Counted from the stretch's first letter, positions 45,872 to 55,693 are shown. The stretch is DNA of 64,000 nucleotides from Streptomyces noursei ATCC 11455 (GCF_001704275.1 NZ_CP011533.1:4154001-4218000), one strand, 5' to 3'. The notes: generated from the letters alone by a model not told the origin. Translations and numbers: made by a program.

Positions 45872-46637
45872 AAACCGCCGTTGCCCCCGTCCACAGCTGC
45901 TCCGCGTGCTCCGCGAACCGGTCGAACATCCCGCCCGGCTCGTACCGCTTCAGGTGCAGCAACGGTGAGTCATGGCCGACCAGACGGGCAAGGTGCGGGG
46001 TGACCAGTGCTTCGTCATCGAACCGGAAGACCGACAGCGCGATGTGCGACGGCGCATCCACGGCCGCGGAGGTCCGCACCTCCAGTCCCTCCACTGCGCC
46101 CATCTTCTCCAGCTCGTCCAGCGTCATCCTGATCCTCGCGGAAACCGAGAGGGCGACGTCCTCCACCGCCTCACGCTGACGCGCCGCCTCCCCCTCCGGA
46201 TCCCCGACCAGGAAGCGGACTCGACAGCCGGCCTTGACCTTGGTCCGCAACGTCGCCGCAAACGCGGGCTGTTGCGTCCAAAGGAAGTAGTTCGTGTACC
46301 CGGCGAAGAACAGCTCGTCGTTCGCCCGGCCGACCAGATCCGCCCACACCGTGGACGGACACGCCGAACGGTACGGGTAGCTACGGACGATCTCCCGGTC
46401 AGCGCCGATCTTCACTCTCTCCGCGACGGACTTCGGCCACAGCATTTCAACGTCAACTCCCAGCGCCTGAGCGGCATCCTCGCGATTTCGGGCATGCGGT
46501 ATGAGCTCGACATCTGCCAGCCATCGTTCAATGGTCTTGGTGGACACACCGACCCGCATGGCGAGCTGACGGGGCGATAAACCAGCGGCCTGCATAGCAG
46601 ACCTCAATGTCGCGTTCAAGGCACTCCCCACGGACAT
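45870..46637 (-). CDS. XRE regulator with C-terminal DUF5919-like domain
   Basis: 255 residues. N-terminal helix-turn-helix (AMQAAGLSPRQLAMRVGVSTKTIERWL), then a domain of about 170 residues with IVRSYPYRSACPSTVWADLVGRANDELFFAGYTNYF, CRVRFLVGDPE and LSVFRFDDEALVTPHL, which recalls a phospholipase-D-like fold called DUF5919 in other Streptomyces regulators (family name from memory). The ATG at 46637 is preferred; an in-frame GTG-type start at 46673 adds 12 residues. It sits between the WXG operon and a divergent CxxC protein, and may regulate both. Confidence 0.8.
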   Translation of the reverse strand: MSVGSALNATLRSAMQAAGLSPRQLAMRVGVSTKTIERWLADVELIPHARNREDAAQALGVDVEMLWPKSVAERVKIGADREIVRSYPYRSACPSTVWADLVGRANDELFFAGYTNYFLWTQQPAFAATLRTKVKAGCRVRFLVGDPEGEAARQREAVEDVALSVSARIRMTLDELEKMGAVEGLEVRTSAAVDAPSHIALSVFRFDDEALVTPHLARLVGHDSPLLHLKRYEPGGMFDRFAEHAEQLWTGATAV

Positions 46638-46786
46638 TTGGGCGTTCTTCACCGTACTGCCGATACGGCCCAACTGTCCGCTCCCTGCCCATCAAGTGCC
46701 TCATATGGGCAGCCAGGATCAGCTCTCGATGATCGGCCCACGGGCGACGATTCACGAACAGCCCCGGTTCACGGAAGGACACCTCC

Positions 46787-46969
46787 ATGCCGAAACCCCT
46801 CACCCCGGTCCCGGCCCCCTGGCCCGCCCCGCACCACCCGCGGCCCGACTGCGCGCGTTGCGCCGAGCTCGAAGCCCGGCGCGCCACTGCCCGGAACGAG
46901 TACGACCGCAGCGTCGAAACCGACTGCAACGTCATGCTGCGCCGGCATCTTCGGGAGGCGCACTCGTGA
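46787..46969 (+). CDS. Small CxxC...HxxxxH protein, putative zinc finger
   Basis: 60 residues. A Pro-rich start is followed by CARCAELEARRATARNEY, DRSVETDCNV and RRHLREAHS. The Cys pair (residues 23 and 26) and His pair spaced by four could bind one zinc ion as a small DNA- or protein-binding finger. Similar small proteins lie beside XRE regulators in Streptomyces genomes. The ATG follows GGAAGGACACCTCC. It ends in a GTGA overlap with a 22-codon frame. Confidence 0.65.
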   Translation: MPKPLTPVPAPWPAPHHPRPDCARCAELEARRATARNEYDRSVETDCNVMLRRHLREAHS

Positions 46970-47034
46970 TCGTCTCGCTGCCCGTTCGCGGCACCGAACC
47001 GCTGGACGGTGATGCGGTCCCGTGGCGCGGTTGA
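46966..47034 (+). CDS. 22-aa ORF coupled to the CxxC gene
   Basis: MIVSLPVRGTEPLDGDAVPW plus two residues. It starts at a GTG that overlaps the previous stop (GTGA) and stops at 47034. Codon third positions are mostly G/C. The coupling suggests it may be translated, but nothing else shows that it is a gene; it may be the remnant of a longer one. Confidence 0.3.
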   Translation: MIVSLPVRGTEPLDGDAVPWRG

Positions 47035-47122
47035 TGGGGGACACGGGGTTGCCGGAGCGCCCGAGACGGGTCGTGATCGGAGAGCGGGCCGTCCCGACGC
47101 CTTCTGCCTGGCCTATCCGCCA

Positions 47123-47164
47123 TGCCGGTGCCCACGGTGTATGGGCACACCGTGGGCACCGGCA
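47123..47164. terminator. Perfect hairpin terminator
   Basis: 18-bp perfect inverted repeat starting TGCCGGTGCCC with a six-base loop ATGGGC, between the CxxC gene and the convergent reductase gene. Confidence 0.82.
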
Positions 47165-47210
47165 GAACAGGCGACGACGACGTGGTCGTCACCGGGTGCG
47201 AGCGCCGCCG

Positions 47211-48068
47211 TCAGGAGAAGTCGCCCGCGTGGTCCCGCGCCCACTGGGCGAAGGGGCGGGCCGGGTGGCCGGTGACGCGTTCGACGGTGTCCGTGACGGG
47301 GAAGACGGGGGCGTCCACCGCCCGGCCGAAGAGGCCGATGAGTTCGCGGGCGGCCGCCAGCGGGAGGTGGGGGCCAGCCATCGCCTCGGCGGCCTCGTCC
47401 TCCGGGATCTGCTCGATGCGCACCGGGCGGCCGATGGCCTCGGCGATGGCGGCGACCTGCTGGGCGTTGGTGAGCACCTCGGGGCCGGTCAGGCGGTGCA
47501 CCTGGTGAACGTGGGCGCCGGTGCGGTCCAGGAGGGCGACGGCGGCGGCGTCCGCGAGGTCGGCCTCGTGGATCGGCGCGCCCTGGGAGCCCGGGTGCGG
47601 GTCGCGCACCACGCCGTTGCCGCGGATCGCCGGGGCCCAACCGAGGGCGTTGGTGGCGTAGTTGCCCCCGCGCAGGAAGGTCCATTCCAGGCCGGACGCG
47701 CGTACCGCGCGCTCCACCGCGGCGTGCGAGCGGGAGATGAAGTTGGTCTCGTCGACGGGGGTGTCCGTCACCCCGAGGGAGGAGTTGAAGACCAGGCGCG
47801 GGACCTTCGCCTCGACGGCGGCGTCGATCAGCCGCCGCGCGGACTCGCCGTCGCCGGCCGCGAGGTTGAGGAAGAGGGCATCGGCACCGCTGAGCAGCGG
47901 GACGAGGGCGGTGTCCGTCGTGAGGTCGGCGCGGACCACCTCGGTCCGGGCGGGGAGGCCGGCGCGGGCCGGGTCCCGAGTGAGCGCGCGAACCGGAACA
48001 CCTTCCTCCAGAAGGCGGCCCACAAGACTGCGGCCGATATTGCCGGTTGCTCCGGTTACGACGATCAC
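47211..48068 (-). CDS. NmrA-like NAD(P)-binding protein
   Basis: 285 residues of the atypical short-chain dehydrogenase type: nucleotide motif VVTGATGNIGRSLVGRLLEEG, VRALTRDPARAGL, NSSLGVTD, and WTFLRGGNYATN in place of the YxxxK catalytic pair. It resembles NmrA/quinone oxidoreductase 2-like proteins that reduce quinones or only sense NADP. The substrate is unknown. The GTG start follows GGAGGGG. Confidence 0.85.
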   Translation of the reverse strand: MIVVTGATGNIGRSLVGRLLEEGVPVRALTRDPARAGLPARTEVVRADLTTDTALVPLLSGADALFLNLAAGDGESARRLIDAAVEAKVPRLVFNSSLGVTDTPVDETNFISRSHAAVERAVRASGLEWTFLRGGNYATNALGWAPAIRGNGVVRDPHPGSQGAPIHEADLADAAAVALLDRTGAHVHQVHRLTGPEVLTNAQQVAAIAEAIGRPVRIEQIPEDEAAEAMAGPHLPLAAARELIGLFGRAVDAPVFPVTDTVERVTGHPARPFAQWARDHAGDFS

Positions 48069-48259
48069 GGTGCCCCTCCAGAGGAACGCGAGCGCGGCGG
48101 CGGACGCCTGCCGGGAGATTCGCTGAAGATTGACGGTAGTTCAGCGAGGCACAAGGACGCGGCAAGATTTCGCCAAGGACGCCGGGACGACTTTCGCGTT
48201 CCTCACATTCCGCGGGTGCGACTTGCGCTCCTGGGTCCCGCTCGTGGTGGGATGTGCGG

Positions 48260-49684
48260 ATGCGAACCCCCACACGCATAGCTTCACCCTCGTCCCCACC
48301 TGCCCGTCCGACCGCCTCCGCTCCCGAGGCCGGTGACCGGCCCCACATAGCCGGGCACCCGGACGATCCGCAGGGCGACACCAGGGAGCTCCCGCCGGTC
48401 GACGCCGCCAATCCGTACGCGGATCTGGCCGCGCTCGCCGACCCGGAACCCAGAGCGGACGACGCGTACGCCCGGGAGGCCGGGGCGGGGTACGGCCCGT
48501 CGCCCGTGCGGCGCACCTACCTCAACGAGCGGGACCACAGCGACGATCCGCTGGGCCTGGGCCTGCGTTCGGACGACGAGGGCGACGAGGACACCTGGGC
48601 GCCCCCGAACCACCGGAAGTCGAAGCGGGGCATCAGCCGCTTCGCCGCCGTCCCGCGCACCATCAAGGCGCTGGTCGCGCTGACGGCCTGCGCGGGGGTC
48701 CTCGCGCTCGCCGACCGGTTCGCCGTGCTGTACGCGCAGAACAAGGCCGAGGAGCAGGTGAAGACGGCGCTGCACCTGCACGCCCGGCCCGAGGTGGACA
48801 TCCACGGGTTCCCGTTCCTCACCCAGGTCTTCGACAAGCGGCTCGACCAGGTCGACGTGGTGATCCCGGACGTCGCCGCGGACCGGGTCTCGCTGGCGAA
48901 GGTGGAGGCCACGGCCCGGGACATCCGGCTCAACGGCGATCTGCCGACCGCCATCAAGGGCGCCACCATCGGCTCGATGCACGGCAGTGTGCTGCTCGCC
49001 TTCGACGACATGAACCGTGAACTGGGCGCGTCCCAGGTCAAGTTCAGCGGGATGGGGAGCAACGGGGTGCGTGCGGTCGGCGAGCTGCCGATCGCCGGAC
49101 ACACCCTGCGCGTGCGGGCCGAGGCGCGCATCCAGCGCAACGGAGAGCGGGGGATCTCCACCGACATCGGGCAGATGCGGCTGGACATCGGCGATGTCGC
49201 GGTCTACCGCCCGGGCACCGGCAAGGAGGAGGGCCTGCGGCTGACCCAGAAGGGCGCCGCCGAGCTCAGCCGGCAGGCGGCCAAGGTCAAGTCGATGCTC
49301 AGCATCCCGGCGATCGCCCAGCGGATCGGCATCCCCAAGGAGTACATCGACGACGCCCTGCGCAGCGACGACAAGCTGCACGAGCTGATCGGCTCGCCGC
49401 GCTTCGTCCATCAGCTGATGCAGGTCAACCTCGTCGACGTGGTGATGGAGCACCCCTGGCTGCTCCAGAAGGTCGGCCTCGACGCGAAGATGCTCGGCGC
49501 CCTGACCGACCTGACGAAGCCCCAGCTGGCGGACCGGCTGTCGCTCTCCTTCCAGCTTCCCAAGACGCCGGGGGACGTGCGGCTGCGCGACATCACCGTG
49601 GAGAGCGACGGCATCCGGGTCGATCTGACCGGCGCGAACCTGCCGTTCGGCGACGCGGCGAAGGGCGGGGGGAAGGGGAAGTAA
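48260..49684 (+). CDS. DUF2993 lipid-binding protein (LmeA-like), long form
   Basis: 474 residues. A disordered acidic N-terminus (about 1-130), one membrane helix (TIKALVALTACAGVLALADRF, about 135-155), then a DUF2993 domain with the signature VDIHGFPFLTQVFDKRLDQVDVVI and repeated beta strands. LmeA of mycobacteria, of this family, binds phospholipid and works in lipomannan synthesis. The C-terminal 150 residues are a second helical/beta region. Start could be the GTG at 48254 or the ATG at 48260. A shorter paralogue lies at 61887-62588. Confidence 0.83.
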   Translation: MRTPTRIASPSSPPARPTASAPEAGDRPHIAGHPDDPQGDTRELPPVDAANPYADLAALADPEPRADDAYAREAGAGYGPSPVRRTYLNERDHSDDPLGLGLRSDDEGDEDTWAPPNHRKSKRGISRFAAVPRTIKALVALTACAGVLALADRFAVLYAQNKAEEQVKTALHLHARPEVDIHGFPFLTQVFDKRLDQVDVVIPDVAADRVSLAKVEATARDIRLNGDLPTAIKGATIGSMHGSVLLAFDDMNRELGASQVKFSGMGSNGVRAVGELPIAGHTLRVRAEARIQRNGERGISTDIGQMRLDIGDVAVYRPGTGKEEGLRLTQKGAAELSRQAAKVKSMLSIPAIAQRIGIPKEYIDDALRSDDKLHELIGSPRFVHQLMQVNLVDVVMEHPWLLQKVGLDAKMLGALTDLTKPQLADRLSLSFQLPKTPGDVRLRDITVESDGIRVDLTGANLPFGDAAKGGGKGK

Positions 49685-49704
49685 CGGCCCCGCCCGGACC
49701 GCGC

Positions 49705-51351
49705 CTACGCGCCCGGCGGCGCCCCCTGCTCCCCCGACTGCGCACCGTCCCCCGGCGCGGCCTGACGGCCCGGCGCGCCCGGCTCGCCGGCCGGCCCGTC
49801 GGCCGCCCCCGGTATGTCCGGCGGCGGTGCGGGCGCACCCGGCATGGTCAGCAGGGCCTCCGTACCGCCGCCGGGGGCGTTGCGCAGGCGCACGCCGCCG
49901 CCGGCCTGCTCCGCCGTGCGGGCCACGATGGACAGGCCCAGTCCGCTGCCGGGCAGACTGCGGGCGGAGGGGGAACGCCAGAAGCGTTCGAAGACGTGCG
50001 GGAGTTCCTCGAGCGGGATGCCGGGGCCGTGGTCCCGGACGGTGAGCGCGCCGCCCGCCAAGCGGACCTCGACCGTGCCGCCGGAGGGGCTGAACTTCAC
50101 CGCGTTGTCGAGGAGGTTGACCACCGCACGCTCCAGCGCGGCCGGTTCGGCACGGACGTACCACGGGTCGAGGTCGGCGGTGATGGTGAGGGAGGGGCCG
50201 CGCAGCCGGGCCCGTTCGAGTGCGGTGCCGACGATGTCGTGGAGGGCGACCACCCGGACGGACGCCGCGCCGTCGCCGGCTCCTGCCTCCGGTGGGCGGG
50301 AGAGCACCTGGAGGTCGCCGATGAGCGCCGCCAGCTCGCCCATCTGGGCCTTGACCGACGCGAGCAGCGCCTCCTTGTCCGCGGCCGGGATCGGCCTACC
50401 GGAGCGCTCGCTGCGCTCCAGGAGGTCGATGTTGGTCCGCAGGGACGTCAGGGGCGTGCGCAGCTCATGGCCGGCGTCGGCGATCAGCTGTTGCTGGAGG
50501 TCGCGGGAGGCGGCCAGCGCGGCGGTCATCGCGTTGAACGACCGGGAGAGGCGGGCGATCTCGTCCTCGCCGTCGGTGGGGATGCGGATGGTGAGGTCCT
50601 GGGTGCGGGCGACGTGCTCGACGGCGGCGGTCAGCCGGTCGACGGGCTTGAGGCCCGCCCGTGCCACCCACAGGCCGGCGGTCGCCGCGCCCAGCACCCC
50701 GACCCCGGCGACCACCAGCAGCACCAGCGCGAGCTGGTTGAGCGGGTCGGTGACCTGGTCCATCGGCGCGGCCACCGAGATCGCCACCCGGTTCCCCTGG
50801 GCGTCGGCGACCGGGCCGCGGTAGGGGACGGTCGAGACCCGCATCGAGGCGCCGTTCTCGTCCTTGGTGGTGTGGACGGCTCTGGCCAGCCGCCCGTCGG
50901 CGACCGCCTGGTCCACGCGCTGGGCGGGGATGGGTGCCTTGTTGGGCGAGGTGCAGACGTAACCGCTCGCGGAGACCAGCTGGATGGTGTACGGCGTGGG
51001 CAGGAAGCGGGCGTTCAGCGGGCTGCCGGCGCAGCGGGCGCTGATCGCCTGGACGTAGTCGGAGTTCACCTCGACCGTGCCGAGGCTGGTGTCGAGCTGC
51101 TCGGTGAGCCGGTCGCGGGTGATCAGCCAGCAGGCGGCGGCCGACAGCGCCACCGCGAACGCGACCGCGACGGCGGTGAGCAGCGCCAGCCGGGAGCGCA
51201 GCGGCAGTTGGTGGAACCGCGTCAGGCCGAAGGAGCCGCCCGCCCGGGGCGCCGCGCCCCCGCCGCCCGCGTCGTGCGTCTCATGACCGTGCGCCTCATG
51301 ACCGTGCGTCTCGCGGCCGTGCGGGGCGTGGACGTCGCCGGTGCCGCTCAT
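49705..51351 (-). CDS. Sensor histidine kinase (MprB/CutS-like)
   Basis: 548 residues. A His-rich cytoplasmic N-terminus (seven His between residues 8 and 26), helix 1 ([23 protein letters not shown]), an extracytoplasmic sensor of about 125 residues, helix 2 ([23 protein letters not shown]), HAMP, HisKA with H295 ([15 protein letters not shown]) and HATPase_c ([28 protein letters not shown]). Tail is Pro/Ala/Gly-rich. ATGA overlap with the upstream regulator. Together with the HtrA-type protease it resembles the MprAB-PepD envelope-stress set of mycobacteria. Confidence 0.87.
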   Translation of the reverse strand: MSGTGDVHAPHGRETHGHEAHGHETHDAGGGGAAPRAGGSFGLTRFHQLPLRSRLALLTAVAVAFAVALSAAACWLITRDRLTEQLDTSLGTVEVNSDYVQAISARCAGSPLNARFLPTPYTIQLVSASGYVCTSPNKAPIPAQRVDQAVADGRLARAVHTTKDENGASMRVSTVPYRGPVADAQGNRVAISVAAPMDQVTDPLNQLALVLLVVAGVGVLGAATAGLWVARAGLKPVDRLTAAVEHVARTQDLTIRIPTDGEDEIARLSRSFNAMTAALAASRDLQQQLIADAGHELRTPLTSLRTNIDLLERSERSGRPIPAADKEALLASVKAQMGELAALIGDLQVLSRPPEAGAGDGAASVRVVALHDIVGTALERARLRGPSLTITADLDPWYVRAEPAALERAVVNLLDNAVKFSPSGGTVEVRLAGGALTVRDHGPGIPLEELPHVFERFWRSPSARSLPGSGLGLSIVARTAEQAGGGVRLRNAPGGGTEALLTMPGAPAPPPDIPGAADGPAGEPGAPGRQAAPGDGAQSGEQGAPPGA

Positions 51352-52088
51352 TCCGGACCGCCCCCCAGCCGCAGTACGTAGCCGACCCCGCGCACGGTGT
51401 GGACCAGCCGCGGCTCGCCGCCCGCCTCCGTCTTGCGGCGGAGGTACATCACATACACGTCGAGGGAGTTGGAGGTCGGCTCGAAGTCGAAGCCCCAGAC
51501 GGCCTTGAGGATCTGCTCGCGGGTGAGGACCTGCCGGGGGTGGCCCAGGAACATCTCCAGGAGCGTGAACTCCGTACGGGTCAGCTCGACCGGGCGGTCG
51601 CCGCGGGTGACCTCGCGGGTGGCCAGATTCATCCGCAGATCGGCGAAGCCCAGCAGCTCGCTCTCGTCCGGGCGGGCGGTGCCGGCCGCCGTCGCGTACG
51701 AGCTGCGGCGCAGCAGCGCGCGGATCCGGGCCAGCAGTTCGTCCAGTTCGAAGGGCTTGACGAGATAGTCGTCGGCGCCGGCGTCCAGGCCGGTGACCCG
51801 GTCGCCGACGGTGTCCCGCGCGGTCAGCATGAGGATCGGTACGGTCACCCCGCTCGCCCGCAGTCGGCGGGCCGCGGTCAGCCCGTCCATCCGGGGCATC
51901 AGCACGTCCAGCACGATCAGTTCGGGGTCGTAGGCGGCGACCTTCTCCACCGCGTCCAGGCCGTCGACGGCCTGTTCGGTGCCGTACCCCTCGAAGGCGA
52001 GCGAACGCTGCAGCGCCTCGCGGACCGCGGGCTCGTCGTCGACGATGAGGATGCGGGCGGGGTGATCACCGTGCTCGGCGGGGCTCAT
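51348..52088 (-). CDS. OmpR-family response regulator (MprA-like)
   Basis: 246 residues. Receiver with [14 protein letters not shown], acceptor Asp61 ([13 protein letters not shown]) and Lys in [15 protein letters not shown]; winged helix with [32 protein letters not shown] and [19 protein letters not shown]. The ATG at 52088 has GAGG upstream; the ATG at 52112 is an alternative without a ribosome site. It is first in a regulator-kinase operon. The 11-bp repeats before the protease gene are probably its target. Confidence 0.88.
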   Translation of the reverse strand: MSPAEHGDHPARILIVDDEPAVREALQRSLAFEGYGTEQAVDGLDAVEKVAAYDPELIVLDVLMPRMDGLTAARRLRASGVTVPILMLTARDTVGDRVTGLDAGADDYLVKPFELDELLARIRALLRRSSYATAAGTARPDESELLGFADLRMNLATREVTRGDRPVELTRTEFTLLEMFLGHPRQVLTREQILKAVWGFDFEPTSNSLDVYVMYLRRKTEAGGEPRLVHTVRGVGYVLRLGGGPE

Positions 52089-52239
52089 GTGCGTGACTAC
52101 CTCGGATGACATTGCGAACGACCGGCTGGACCTTTGCTGGCTTCAGCCTGACACGGATGCCGCACGGACGGACGACCTGTGGACGACCGCCTGTGGATAT
52201 CCACCGCCCGGCGGCGGCCCGGCCCGGAGCCGGCCGCCC

Positions 52240-53358
52240 TCAGACCCCGCTGTTCCCGCCCCCGCTGCCGCCGCCGCGCAGCGCGTCGAGGTCGGCCTTG
52301 ACGGTGTTGATCGGGATCGCGAAGCCGAGGCCGACGCTGCCCGCCTGGCTGCTGTCCGACGAACCCGGCGCGTACATGGCCGAGTTGATGCCGATGATCT
52401 GCCCCTGCATGTTGATCAGGGCACCGCCGGAGTTGCCCGGGTTGAGCGCGGCGTCGGTCTGTATCGCCTTGTAGGTGGTCTTGGACGAGCCGGTGTCGCC
52501 GTTGTACTGGTTGCCGCCGAACTCGAACGGCCAGCCACCGCCGCCGCCGAAGCCCCCGCGACCGCCCTGGCCCTGGCCCTGGCCCTGGCCCTGCCCCTGG
52601 CCGTCCTCCTTGGGGACGGTGACATCACGGTTGAGCGAGGAGACGATGCCGCTGGTCACCGAGCCGGTCAGGCCCTCCGGCGAGCCGATCGCGACGACCG
52701 GGTCGCCGACCGCGAGCTTGTTGGAGTCGCCGAGCACCGCGTGCGTCAGCCCCTTGGCGCCCTGGACCTTGATCAGCGCGAGGTCCTTGTCCGGGTCGGT
52801 GCCGACGACCGTCGCGGTCTTCTTGCTGCCGTCGCTGAAGGTGACGCTCACCTGGCGCGCGCCGGCCACCACGTGGTTGTTGGTGATGATCTCGCCGCTG
52901 CTGGTGATCACCACGCCGGAGCCGGTGGACTCGCCGCCCCCGGTACGCGCCTTGATCTCCACGATGGCCGGGCTGACCGCCTTGGCCACCCCGGCGACCC
53001 CGGTGCCGCCGGAGTTCTGCCCGGCGTTGACCAGCGGGGTGGAGATGCCGCCGGACGTGCTGCCCTGCTGCGTGGCACCGGCGATCAGCGCCGCGCTGCC
53101 ACCGCCGATCAGACCCGAGGCCAGCGCCACCGCCGCGATCAGCGCGATCGGTCGGCGGGCCCGGCGCCGCGGCTCGCCCGCGCCGGGGCCGTCGGCCGCG
53201 GGCATGCCCGGCGCGTACGGGGGCGGCGGCGGTACGTCGCCGCGCGCGCGGTCCGCGCCGTGGTCGCTGCTGTGGTGGCCGGTGCCGTATTCGGTGCCGT
53301 AGGCGTACGGCCGGTCCTGGGGCATCTCTTCGCCGCTGCGGCGGTAGCTCTCGGTCAT
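52240..53358 (-). CDS. HtrA/DegP-type membrane-anchored serine protease, no PDZ
   Basis: 372 residues. A Pro/Tyr-rich cytoplasmic start (about 1-68), one membrane helix (PIALIAAVALASGLIGGGSAAL) and an extracytoplasmic trypsin-like domain with triad H162 (TNNHVVAG), D192 (DKDLALIKV) and S310 (LNPGNSGGALI). A Gly/Gln repeat insert (about 253-283, GQGQGQGQGQGQGG) splits the protease. The usual C-terminal PDZ domain is absent, the protein ending GGGSGGGNSGV. CAGAGT (53366-53371, minus strand) is seven bases before the ATG, so leaderless. Likely under the adjacent two-component system. Confidence 0.87.
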   Translation of the reverse strand: MTESYRRSGEEMPQDRPYAYGTEYGTGHHSSDHGADRARGDVPPPPPYAPGMPAADGPGAGEPRRRARRPIALIAAVALASGLIGGGSAALIAGATQQGSTSGGISTPLVNAGQNSGGTGVAGVAKAVSPAIVEIKARTGGGESTGSGVVITSSGEIITNNHVVAGARQVSVTFSDGSKKTATVVGTDPDKDLALIKVQGAKGLTHAVLGDSNKLAVGDPVVAIGSPEGLTGSVTSGIVSSLNRDVTVPKEDGQGQGQGQGQGQGGRGGFGGGGGWPFEFGGNQYNGDTGSSKTTYKAIQTDAALNPGNSGGALINMQGQIIGINSAMYAPGSSDSSQAGSVGLGFAIPINTVKADLDALRGGGSGGGNSGV

Positions 53359-53382
53359 GCCCACGACTCTGCGGCCGCTGCA

Positions 53383-53410
53383 TGAGAACCGTCTGAGAAG
53401 GCCCTGAGAG
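53383..53410. promoter_or_regulatory. Three 11-bp-phased direct repeats upstream of the protease gene
   Basis: TGAGAA at 53383 and 53394, and TGAGAG at 53405, spaced exactly 11 bp (TCTCA repeats on the coding strand). They overlap the expected -35 region. Direct repeats one helical turn apart are the standard target of OmpR-family regulators. Confidence 0.72.
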
Positions 53411-53475
53411 ACCCAACAGAAGTGGGTATGCCCGGTATAAGGAAGCCCCCGGCGCGGCCCCGTTCAGCGGCCCGC

Positions 53476-54501
53476 TCAGCCGCCGCAGCCGCAGGAGCGC
53501 CGCACCACCAGCCGCGACGGGAACTGCCGCAGCCGCTCGCGGCGCGAGTTGACCACCCGCAGCCCGTCGTCCAGCACCAGGTCGACCGCGGCCCGGGCCA
53601 TCGCCTGCCGGTCCGAGGCCACCGTCGTCAGCGGCGGATCGGTGAGCGCCGCTTCCTTCACGTCGTCGAAGCCGGCCACCGCCAGCTCGCCGGGGACGTC
53701 GATCCGCAGCTCGCGGGCGGCCCGCAGCACCCCGATGGCCTGGTCGTCGGTGGCGCACATGATGGCCGGCGGCCGGTCCGGCCCGGCCAGCACCCGCAGC
53801 GCGACCTGGTAGGCGTCGTAGCGGTTGTACGGCGCCTGGAAGTAGCACCCCTCCGGCGACCGCCCGAACTCCAGCATGGCCCGCCGCCAGCCCTCGACGT
53901 GGTCGGTGACCGGGTCGCCGGACTTCGGGGTCTCCTCCGTGCCGCCCAGGAAGGCGACGTAGGGGTGGCCGTGCTCCAGGAGGTGCCGGGTCGCCAGCTG
54001 CGCGCCCCAGATGTCGTCGGTCATCACCGCGACGTCGTCGATGGCGTCCGGCCGGCGGTGCAGCAGCACCACCCGGGCGTCCCACGCCTCGATCTCCGCG
54101 GCGGCGTGCTCGCTGGGGCCCTGGCTGATCAGGATCAGCCCGGCCACCCGCATCCCGAGGAACGCGCGGAGGTAGTGCACCTCGCGCTCGTCGATGTAGT
54201 TGGCGTTGCCGACCAGCACCATCTTGCCCCGCTCGGAGGCGGCCTGTTCGACGGCGTGCGCCATCTCCGCGAAGAACGGCTGTCGGGTGTCCGGCACGAT
54301 CAGACCTATGAGGTCCGTACGGCGGGACGCCATCGCCTGCGCGACCCGGTCGGGCCGGTAGCCGAGCTCCTTGATGGCGGCGAGCACCCGCTCGCGCGTG
54401 GCCGGGGCGACCGGCCTCGGTCCGTTGTTGATGACGTAACTGACGACGGCGGTGGACGTCCCCGCCAGTTTTGCCACATCATCCCGCGTCACCTTGGCCA
54501 C
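53476..54501 (-). CDS. LacI-family transcriptional regulator
   Basis: 341 residues: N-terminal LacI helix-turn-helix with hinge ([39 protein letters not shown]), then a periplasmic-binding-protein-like effector domain ([60 protein letters not shown]). The tail RRSCGCGG is Cys-containing. No sugar operon is adjacent, so the effector is unknown. TAGACT (54509-54514, minus strand) lies seven bases before the GTG start, so the mRNA is probably leaderless. Confidence 0.9.
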   Translation of the reverse strand: MAKVTRDDVAKLAGTSTAVVSYVINNGPRPVAPATRERVLAAIKELGYRPDRVAQAMASRRTDLIGLIVPDTRQPFFAEMAHAVEQAASERGKMVLVGNANYIDEREVHYLRAFLGMRVAGLILISQGPSEHAAAEIEAWDARVVLLHRRPDAIDDVAVMTDDIWGAQLATRHLLEHGHPYVAFLGGTEETPKSGDPVTDHVEGWRRAMLEFGRSPEGCYFQAPYNRYDAYQVALRVLAGPDRPPAIMCATDDQAIGVLRAARELRIDVPGELAVAGFDDVKEAALTDPPLTTVASDRQAMARAAVDLVLDDGLRVVNSRRERLRQFPSRLVVRRSCGCGG

Positions 54502-54525
54502 GCGCGGCAGTCTACGCGGGTGGTC

Positions 54526-55368
54526 CTACCGGCGGGCAGGCTGCGCGGACGTGGATCCCGCGCCCGACGAGGACGAACGCACCGACGCCGGCCCGTCGGC
54601 CCGTGTGCCCCCGTCGCCGTCCCCGACCGGCTTCGCCGCTTTCGCCGCCTTCGTGGTGTCCGCCTGGGCCTGGGCCTCCGCGGCCGCCCGCTCCACCTTC
54701 TCCGGTACCACGAAGCGGTAGCCGACGTTCCGGACCGTGCCGATCAGCGACTCGTGCTCGGGGCCTAGCTTGGCGCGCAGCCGCCGGACGTGCACGTCCA
54801 CCGTCCGCGTACCGCCGAAGTAGTCGTAGCCCCACACCTCCTGGAGGAGCTGGGCGCGGGTGAAGACCCGGCCCGGGTGCTGCGCCAGGTACTTCAGCAG
54901 CTCGAACTCCTTGAAGGTCAGGTCCAGGACCCGGCCCTTGAGCTTGGCGCTGTAGGTGGCCTCGTCCACCGACAGGTCGCCGGTGCGGATCTCCATGGGC
55001 CCGTTGTCGGTGGTGATCTGCTGGCGGCCCATCGCCAGCCGCAGCCGCGCCTCGACCTCGGCCGGACCGGCCGTGTCCAGCATCACGTCGTCGACACCCC
55101 AGTCGGCGGTGACGGCGGCCAGCCCGCCCTCGGTGACCACCAGCACCAGCGGACAGCCCGGCCCGGTGGACCGCAGCAGCTGGCACAAGGACCGCACATG
55201 TGGAAGATCGCGGCGGCCGTCGATCAGTATGACGTCGGCCCCTGGGGTGTCGATCAGGGCCGGGCCCTCGGCGGGGGCCACCCGGACGCTGTGCAGCAGC
55301 AAGCCGAGCGCCGGAAGCACCTCCGTCGACGGCTGGAGAGCATTGGTCAGCAGCAGAAGCGAACTCAC
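54526..55368 (-). CDS. glnR: GlnR, global nitrogen regulator
   Basis: 280 residues. An atypical OmpR-type receiver (about 1-120; [20 protein letters not shown], with D50 in ILIDGRRD but no acidic pocket) and a winged-helix domain (about 125-220; [45 protein letters not shown]). It is an orphan regulator without a kinase, as GlnR is in Streptomyces, and works as an unphosphorylated dimer on glnA, amtB and nirB type genes. The Ala/Lys/Ser-rich tail (about 225-280) is longer than needed. Sequence agrees with S. coelicolor GlnR as I recall it. Confidence 0.93.
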   Translation of the reverse strand: MSSLLLLTNALQPSTEVLPALGLLLHSVRVAPAEGPALIDTPGADVILIDGRRDLPHVRSLCQLLRSTGPGCPLVLVVTEGGLAAVTADWGVDDVMLDTAGPAEVEARLRLAMGRQQITTDNGPMEIRTGDLSVDEATYSAKLKGRVLDLTFKEFELLKYLAQHPGRVFTRAQLLQEVWGYDYFGGTRTVDVHVRRLRAKLGPEHESLIGTVRNVGYRFVVPEKVERAAAEAQAQADTTKAAKAAKPVGDGDGGTRADGPASVRSSSSGAGSTSAQPARR

Positions 55369-55561
55369 TTCCGACCACCTACCCGGTTTCCGACGAGCTT
55401 CATCCTGTGCGGCTCACTGTCCTGCACGCTTCGCTTGCCCATGACGTCTGGTTCCTCCTCGGTCCCTGCGACGGGGGCACCACCCGGCCTGGCCGGGGGT
55501 CTGCGGCACTGCTTCGTACGGGGTGCTTCCGATCACACTCTTCGCGTGCGTGAAAGCACAA

Positions 55562-55593
55562 AAGGACCCGGGGGCGACGCTGCCCGGATCCTT
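55562..55593 (-). terminator. Hairpin upstream of glnR
   Basis: AAGGACCCGGG pairs with CCCGGATCCTT with one mismatch. Read on the minus strand it is followed by CCTTTTGTG, so it could stop transcription coming towards glnR, or act as an attenuator in a long glnR leader (195 bases before the start). Apart from this hairpin I see nothing in 55369-55693. Confidence 0.45.
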
Positions 55594-55693
55594 CTTGTCC
55601 AGCAGAATAGCTCACCTGAGTTGTGGACCCGAGGCCGATTTTGCCCGTTCTTGTGTTCCGTCGATCACTTCGAGTGGTCACCGCGCGATCCTG

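Noticed and set aside
47022..48281. A 419-codon plus-strand frame beginning near the CxxC gene
   Set aside because: It crosses a perfect terminator and is antisense to the NmrA-like gene; codon use is not Streptomyces-like.
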